From Rugamonas rubra (GTDB taxonomy: Bacteria; Pseudomonadota; Gammaproteobacteria; Burkholderiales; Burkholderiaceae_D): DNA of 64,000 nucleotides. Below the pieces are notes generated by a model that saw only the letters and a program-made list of their open reading frames with translations, was not told the origin of the DNA and made no database searches. The stretch covers positions 62,001 through 126,000 of the forward strand of contig NZ_FOTW01000023.1 in NCBI RefSeq assembly GCF_900114705.1. The letters are read 5' to 3'. Every line of letters starts with the position of its first letter. Position 1 is the first letter of the stretch. A program made the translations under genes and the position numbers. Shown in pieces: positions 59,943-64,000 of the stretch.

Positions 59943-60764
59943 ATGTCGCCCCGGACCCCGTCCAGGCAGGCACAACAAGAGGTAAGCAAAATCGATCCCG
60001 TACTCATCTCCATTCTGCTGGCGACCACCGTCGCCGGCGTCGTCAGCATTTCGGCCGCTGCGGTATTTTCGTTCGCCCTGCTGTCGAAGATGGTCGAGCG
60101 CATGGTCAGCCTGTCGGTCGGCATCATGCTGTCGACCTCGCTGTTGCACGCGCTGCCCGAGGCCTTCGAGTCGCAGGCCGACCCGCGCAGCCTGTTCGCC
60201 ACCCTGCTGGCCGGCCTGCTGGCCTTCTTCATGCTGGAAAAGCTGGCCATCCTGCGCCACTCGCACCACCACGAGGGCGACGGCCACCACCACCACCACG
60301 GCCACGACAAGCGCGAGGCCGGCAAGGCCGGCTGGATGATCCTGGTGGGCGACGGCATGCACAACTTCACCGACGGCATCTTGATCGCCGCCGCCTTCCT
60401 GGCCAATCCGGAACTGGGCCTGGTGACCGGCCTGGCCATCATCGCCCACGAGATCCCGCAGGAGATCGGCGACTTCATCGTGCTGCTCAACGCCGGCTTC
60501 TCGCGCGTGCGCGCCTACGTCTTCAACCTGCTGTGCAGCCTGATGGCGGTGGCCGGCGGCGTGCTCGGCTACTTCACCCTGGACCGCGCCAGCAACCTGA
60601 TCCCCTACGTGCTGGTGTTCGCCTCGTCGGGTTTCATCTACATCGCCGTCAGCGACCTGATGCCGCAGATGCAGCGCCGCGCCACCCTGCGCGAGACCAT
60701 CCCGCAGGTGCTGCTGATCGCGCTCGGCGTGGTCATCGTGTTGTTCCTCACGCACGGCCACTGA
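59943..60764 (+). CDS. ZIP family metal transporter
   Basis: A membrane transporter for zinc or another divalent cation, 273 residues by the ATG at 59943. It has about eight membrane segments, a histidine-rich cytoplasmic loop between TM3 and TM4 (HSHHHEGDGHHHHHGHD) and the metal-site motifs in TM4 (GDGMHNFTDGI) and TM5 (IAHEIPQEIGDF). The first 18 residues are an unusual polar extension. AAGAGGT at 59979-59985 stands just before the hydrophobic part, so the real start may be further downstream. The gene is 73 bases after polA. Confidence 0.9.
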   Translation: MSPRTPSRQAQQEVSKIDPVLISILLATTVAGVVSISAAAVFSFALLSKMVERMVSLSVGIMLSTSLLHALPEAFESQADPRSLFATLLAGLLAFFMLEKLAILRHSHHHEGDGHHHHHGHDKREAGKAGWMILVGDGMHNFTDGILIAAAFLANPELGLVTGLAIIAHEIPQEIGDFIVLLNAGFSRVRAYVFNLLCSLMAVAGGVLGYFTLDRASNLIPYVLVFASSGFIYIAVSDLMPQMQRRATLRETIPQVLLIALGVVIVLFLTHGH

Positions 60765-60853
60765 GGCGATCGCCCCTTGCGGCGGCTCAAGGCGGTCGCT
60801 GCGGGATGGCTTGACCCGCGCGCCGCAGGGAGTATGATTTCAGTTCGCAGCCC

Positions 60854-61153
60854 ATGTCGGAGCGACGCCCCGTGTCTACCAAACAGAAACAATTGCAGGA
60901 TGAATTGGCGAACCTGTCCACCGAGGACAGGACGCGCCTGCAGGCGCTTGCCGTGCTGGCGGGAGCGTCAGCGGAGGAGTTGTTGCCGTTCGTCTTGCGG
61001 GACGGTTTTGCTGAATGCGAAGAGAGTCTGCGGGCCAGCCTGGAGGCGGAAGCCTATTTCAACACCCGTCGCGGCGTGGACGGTGCGGACGTGATGGCAT
61101 CCGTTGAATGTCTTATCGATACCTATGCCAAACGGCAACGGCGAGCCGGCTAA
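60854..61153 (+). CDS. Antitoxin-like protein of a RelE/ParE pair
   Basis: A 99-residue protein, MSERRPVSTKQKQLQDELAN at the start. It is acidic and helical, as antitoxins often are, with a central segment LSTEDRTRLQALAVLAGASA, and its last 29 bases overlap the toxin gene. I do not recognise the family by itself; the call rests on the gene pair. A GTG at 60872 with GGAG nine bases ahead is another possible start. Confidence 0.7.
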   Translation: MSERRPVSTKQKQLQDELANLSTEDRTRLQALAVLAGASAEELLPFVLRDGFAECEESLRASLEAEAYFNTRRGVDGADVMASVECLIDTYAKRQRRAG

Positions 61154-61433
61154 GCTGGTCGTGCGCTGGTTGCCCCGAGCGCAAGAATCGTTCATCCAAA
61201 CCATAGACCATATCGCCCGGCAAGACGCGGGGAGCGCCGCGTTGATCGTTGAGCGCGTGCGAAAAGCGGTGGCCATCCTGGCCCACCAGCCCGGTATCGG
61301 CACGCCCACTGTCAGGGCGGGAACCTGGCGCTTTCCAGTTCCCCGCACCGGTCATGTCATTGCGTACCAGGTGGAAAAGGGCGAACTCAGGATTGTTCGC
61401 TGGTCACGCCAGCGCCGTCGGCGGCCGGCTTAG
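61125..61433 (+). CDS. RelE/ParE-type toxin
   Basis: A 102-residue toxin. The ParE pattern is clear: VVRWLPRAQESFIQTIDHIA at the N terminus, then a second helix (SAALIVERVRKAVAILAHQP), then the strands GTWRFPVPRTGHVIAYQVEK and LRIVRWSRQRRR. It ends with a basic tail. ParE toxins attack gyrase and RelE toxins cut mRNA; the motif set does not decide which. The ATG at 61125 overlaps the antitoxin by 29 bases. Its stop is one base from that of the convergent sulfurtransferase gene. Confidence 0.87.
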   Translation: MPNGNGEPAKLVVRWLPRAQESFIQTIDHIARQDAGSAALIVERVRKAVAILAHQPGIGTPTVRAGTWRFPVPRTGHVIAYQVEKGELRIVRWSRQRRRRPA

Positions 61434-61434
61434 C

Positions 61435-62286
61435 TCAATCCCCCGTCGCCACCGGCCGCGCCGGGTCGGCGCACCACTCGCTCCACGAGCCGGGGTAGAG
61501 CGCGGCGCCGGGCAGCTTGGCCAGCTCCAGCGCCAGCAGGTTGTGGCAGGCGGTCACGCCGGAGCCGCACTGCATCACCGCGTAGGGCGCCGAGTCGAAC
61601 AGGGCGGCGAAGTCGTGGCGCAGCTCGCGCTCGCTCTTGAAGCGGCCGTCGCCCTTCAGGTTGTCCTTGAAGAAGCGGTTCTTGGCGCCGGGGATGTGGC
61701 CGCCGACCGGGTCGATGGTCTCGTTCTCGCCGCGGTAGCGGTCCGGCGCGCGGGCGTCGACCACGCTCAGCTCGCCGCCGTGCAGGTTGTCGACCAGCTC
61801 GGCCGCCGTGACGGTCTTGGCCAGCGTCGGCTTTTCGGCGATGTGGCCGCGCGGGCGCGCCGCCAGCGGCGTCACCAGCGGCAGGCCGGCGCTCTGCCAG
61901 GCGGCCAGGCCGCCGTCGAGCACCGCCACGGCCGGGTGGCCGATCCAGCGCAGCAGCCACCAGAGGCGGGCGGCGTACATGCCGCCGTGGGCGTCGTAGG
62001 CCACCACCTGGGTGTTGTCGTTGACGCCCCAGGCGCGCAGCGTCTCGATCAGCGCGGCGCGGTCGGGCAAGGGATGGCGGCCACGGAACATGCCGTCGGC
62101 GCCCAGCTTGGCGCCGGACAGCTGGCTTTCCATGTCGGCGAACTGGGCGTTCTGGATGTGGCCGATGGCGAAGCCGTCGCGGCCCGCGCTCAGGTTCATC
62201 AGGTCGTGGCGGCAGTCGAGCACGACCCAGTCGGGGTCGGTCAGGTGCTGGGCCAGGGTGGCGCTGTCGATCAGGGTGGTGTGCAT
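61435..62286 (-). CDS. sseA: 3-mercaptopyruvate/thiosulfate sulfurtransferase
   Basis: Moves sulfur from mercaptopyruvate or thiosulfate to an acceptor through a persulfide. It has 283 residues and two rhodanese domains, the second one active, with the loop QCGSGVTACH holding the reactive cysteine (CGSGVT is typical of mercaptopyruvate-type enzymes). Other signs: WVVLDCRHDL, GHIQNAQF, VDARAPDRYRGENE and GGHIPGAKN. The ATG at 62284-62286 begins MHTTLIDSATLAQHL. It follows the EamA gene by 13 bases on the same strand. Confidence 0.92.
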   Translation of the reverse strand: MHTTLIDSATLAQHLTDPDWVVLDCRHDLMNLSAGRDGFAIGHIQNAQFADMESQLSGAKLGADGMFRGRHPLPDRAALIETLRAWGVNDNTQVVAYDAHGGMYAARLWWLLRWIGHPAVAVLDGGLAAWQSAGLPLVTPLAARPRGHIAEKPTLAKTVTAAELVDNLHGGELSVVDARAPDRYRGENETIDPVGGHIPGAKNRFFKDNLKGDGRFKSERELRHDFAALFDSAPYAVMQCGSGVTACHNLLALELAKLPGAALYPGSWSEWCADPARPVATGD

Positions 62287-62299
62287 GGGGGAACGCTCC

Positions 62300-63223
62300 T
62301 TAAACTTCGCTGGCGATGGGATCGGAGGCGGCGATGCTTTTGCCGCTGTTGCGGTTATTGTAGAACGTTGCGGCGACACCGGACGCAAGAATGATCAGGA
62401 TGCCGGCCCAGCTGTGCCAGTCGAACACGTCGCCGAACACCAGCACGCCCCAAACGCTGGAGAAGACGATGCCGGTGTATTGCAGGTTGGCCACCACCAG
62501 CGTCTTGCCGAGGCGGTAGGCGCGTGTCATGGCCATTTGCGCGGCGGTGGCGCAGATGCCGATGCCGAACAGCAGCAGGGCGCCGTGCGCGCTGGTGATC
62601 GGGTGCCACACCGCCGGGCCGGGGCCGGCGAAGAGGAGGTTGCCGGCCACGCCGGCGGCCAGGTTGACCACCGAGAAGTAGAACACCACGCGGTATTCCG
62701 GCTCGCCGGCCAGGCCCAGCTTGCGCACCTGCATGTAGGCCAGCGCCGACAGCACGCTCGAGCCGAGCGCGATCAGCGCCGGGGTCAGCAGATTGGCGGC
62801 GAAGGCCGGCTGCAGCAGCAGCGTGACGCCGGCGAAGCTGGCGGCGACGGCGGCCATCAGCGGCCATTCGACGCGGTTCTTGCCGTGCCACCAGCCGGCG
62901 GCGAAGAGGAACACGGCGATCCAGATCGGCGCCATGTAGTTGAGGGTCATCGCCGTGGCCAGCGGCAGCTTGGCGATCGAGTAGAACCACAGCCACAGCG
63001 AGACCACGCCGACCACGCCGCGCCACAGGTGGGCGTAGGGCATGCGGGTGCGGAAGCTGCCGCCGTGCAGGCGGATCATGCAGAACATCACGGTCACGCC
63101 GACGATGCCGCGGTACATCACGATTTCCGAGGTGGAGAACTGGTCGGAGGCGAGCTTGACGCAAACTCCCATGGCAGCGAACAAGAAGCTGGCTAACAAC
63201 ATCCAAAGCGAGTGCATCGACAT
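62300..63223 (-). CDS. EamA family (DMT) transporter
   Basis: A 307-residue inner-membrane transporter with two five-segment EamA repeats. Typical parts: MLLASFLFAAMGVCVKLASD, the FRTRMPYAHLWRGVVGVVSL region, LPLATAMTLNYMAPIWIAVF and, in the second half, TLVVANLQYTGIVFSSVWGV. Family members export amino acids or other metabolites. ATGs at 63221-63223 and 63215-63217 are both possible starts. It leads the two-gene unit with the sulfurtransferase. Confidence 0.9.
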   Translation of the reverse strand: MSMHSLWMLLASFLFAAMGVCVKLASDQFSTSEIVMYRGIVGVTVMFCMIRLHGGSFRTRMPYAHLWRGVVGVVSLWLWFYSIAKLPLATAMTLNYMAPIWIAVFLFAAGWWHGKNRVEWPLMAAVAASFAGVTLLLQPAFAANLLTPALIALGSSVLSALAYMQVRKLGLAGEPEYRVVFYFSVVNLAAGVAGNLLFAGPGPAVWHPITSAHGALLLFGIGICATAAQMAMTRAYRLGKTLVVANLQYTGIVFSSVWGVLVFGDVFDWHSWAGILIILASGVAATFYNNRNSGKSIAASDPIASEV

Positions 63224-63311
63224 CCCGATTCTGCCGGCGAGCGGCGGGTTACTTTTTACCCCGCCCCGGAGAGGGGCGACGCCCACATCAAGAAACCGCA
63301 GGCGCGAGTCG

Positions 63312-63337
63312 AGGGTCAGACCCTAGGGTCTGACCCT
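63312..63337. repeat. Dispersed palindrome, copy 5 (AGGGTC type)
   Basis: A perfect 26-base palindrome: AGGGTCAGACCCT followed directly by AGGGTCTGACCCT, with no spacer. It lies between the Rieske oxygenase and EamA genes, both on the minus strand. Confidence 0.85.
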
Positions 63338-63388
63338 GGCTTAGGCTGGCATTTCGCGCAAGCGGACGTATGGCTAGCGTCCCGGGTC

Positions 63389-64000
63389 TTACAACTCAAT
63401 ATTGTTGCGATACCACTCGTGGAAGTGCTGCATGCCGTCTTCCATCGGCGACTGGTAGGGGCCGGCGTCGCTGCTGCCGCGCCGCAGCAGGGCCTTGCGG
63501 CCGGCGTCCATGCGCAGGGCGATCTCGTCGTCCTCGAGCACGGTCTCCATGTAGGCGGCCCGCTCGGCCTCGATGAACTCGCGCTCGAACAGCACAATCT
63601 CCTCGGGGTAGTAGAACTCGACCACGTTCTTGGTGCGCTGCGGGCCGTCCGGCCACAGGGTCGAGACGATCAGCACGTGCGGATACCACTCGACCATGAT
63701 GTTCGGGTACAGCGTCAGCCAGATGGCGCCGTAGGGCGGCGCCTCGCCGCCACGGAACTTGAGCACCTGCTCCTGCCAGCGCTGGTAGATCTCGGAGCCG
63801 GACTTGAGCAGGCCCTTGTTGACGCCCACCGTCTGCACGCTGTAGTCCTGGCCGAATTCCCAGCGCAGGTCGTCGCAGCTGACAAAGCTGCCCAGGCCCG
63901 GATGGAAGGGCTCGACGTGGTAGTCCTCCAGGTAGACCTCGATGAAGGTCTTCCAGTTGTAGTTGCAGGTCTGCACCTCGACGTGGTCGAACATGTAGCC
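63389..64000 (-). CDS. Rieske-type aromatic ring-hydroxylating oxygenase, alpha subunit, C-terminal part
   Basis: The last 204 codons of a gene that runs off the right edge. It fits the catalytic domain of Rieske oxygenase alpha subunits: NYNWKTFIEVYLEDYHVEPF carries the mononuclear iron site, with the D-x-x-H pattern (EDYHVEPFH), then AIWLTLYPNIMVEWYPHVLI and VVEFYYPEEIVLFEREF. The Rieske cluster (CxH...CxxH) lies in the missing part. The group also includes choline/betaine and carnitine oxygenases, so the substrate cannot be named. Confidence 0.85.
   Translation of the reverse strand, partial: GYMFDHVEVQTCNYNWKTFIEVYLEDYHVEPFHPGLGSFVSCDDLRWEFGQDYSVQTVGVNKGLLKSGSEIYQRWQEQVLKFRGGEAPPYGAIWLTLYPNIMVEWYPHVLIVSTLWPDGPQRTKNVVEFYYPEEIVLFEREFIEAERAAYMETVLEDDEIALRMDAGRKALLRRGSSDAGPYQSPMEDGMQHFHEWYRNNIEL

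Overview
The window is a GC-rich chromosomal segment of a betaproteobacterium. The best guess is Burkholderiales, family Oxalobacteraceae (Massilia/Duganella/Janthinobacterium-like). This rests on conserved gene order (LysM protein-dprA-smg-topB; dusB-fis-purH-ruvC-ruvA; DUF2782-thrB-BPSS1780 family), a 77-residue Fis, a coq7-type quinone hydroxylase, and dispersed palindromes with a GGGGTC-N-GACCCC core. Genus-level placement is inference. I found no rRNA, tRNA, CRISPR array, transposase or integrase. Nearly all of the sequence is coding, and no gene-free stretch exceeds about 300 bases.

Layout. 1-6266: peptide deformylase (cut by the left edge), then LysM protein, dprA, smg and topB, the last with a histone-like lysine/alanine tail. 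6335-8856: a YCII protein, an antitoxin gene with a frameshifted parE remnant, a zinc-independent MDR reductase and an SGNH esterase. 8853-15548: two ABC-2 export modules on the minus strand; one permease is fused to a complete M1 aminopeptidase domain, the other is NatAB-like. 15718-20719: an unknown protein, coq7, an OsmC protein, rplM-rpsI, argC, a bactofilin and erpA. 20824-26842: anmK and an M23 endopeptidase (cell-wall turnover), opposite tyrS-dtd, a PEBP protein and a phosphatase. 27029-33864: dusB-fis, purH, then ruvC-ruvA-[phosphoribosyltransferase + small protein]-ruvB and yaiI; the bracketed pair looks like an inserted cargo cassette.

33931-43135: a DUF2147 protein, valS, then secreted and sensory genes (DUF4214/RTX-like protein, M28 aminopeptidase, chemoreceptor, small secreted protein). 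43181-47953: a thiamine locus, with a promoter, a TPP riboswitch, a hairpin that can hide the thiC ribosome binding site, then thiC-thiS-thiG-thiD-thiE. 48019-53056: an ANTAR response regulator, a second receiver protein, glutathione-dependent formaldehyde dehydrogenase and a UvrD-family helicase. 53206-55420 (minus): DUF2782 protein, thrB, membrane protein. 55693-64000: an MbcA/RES toxin-antitoxin pair, a cupin, polA, a ZIP transporter, a second RelE/ParE pair, a sulfurtransferase, an EamA transporter and a Rieske oxygenase alpha subunit cut by the right edge.

Most of the window is housekeeping. The parts most worth a second look are the palindrome family, the ABC/M1 aminopeptidase fusion, the insertion that splits ruvA from ruvB, the three toxin-antitoxin loci (one decayed), and the riboswitch expression platform.
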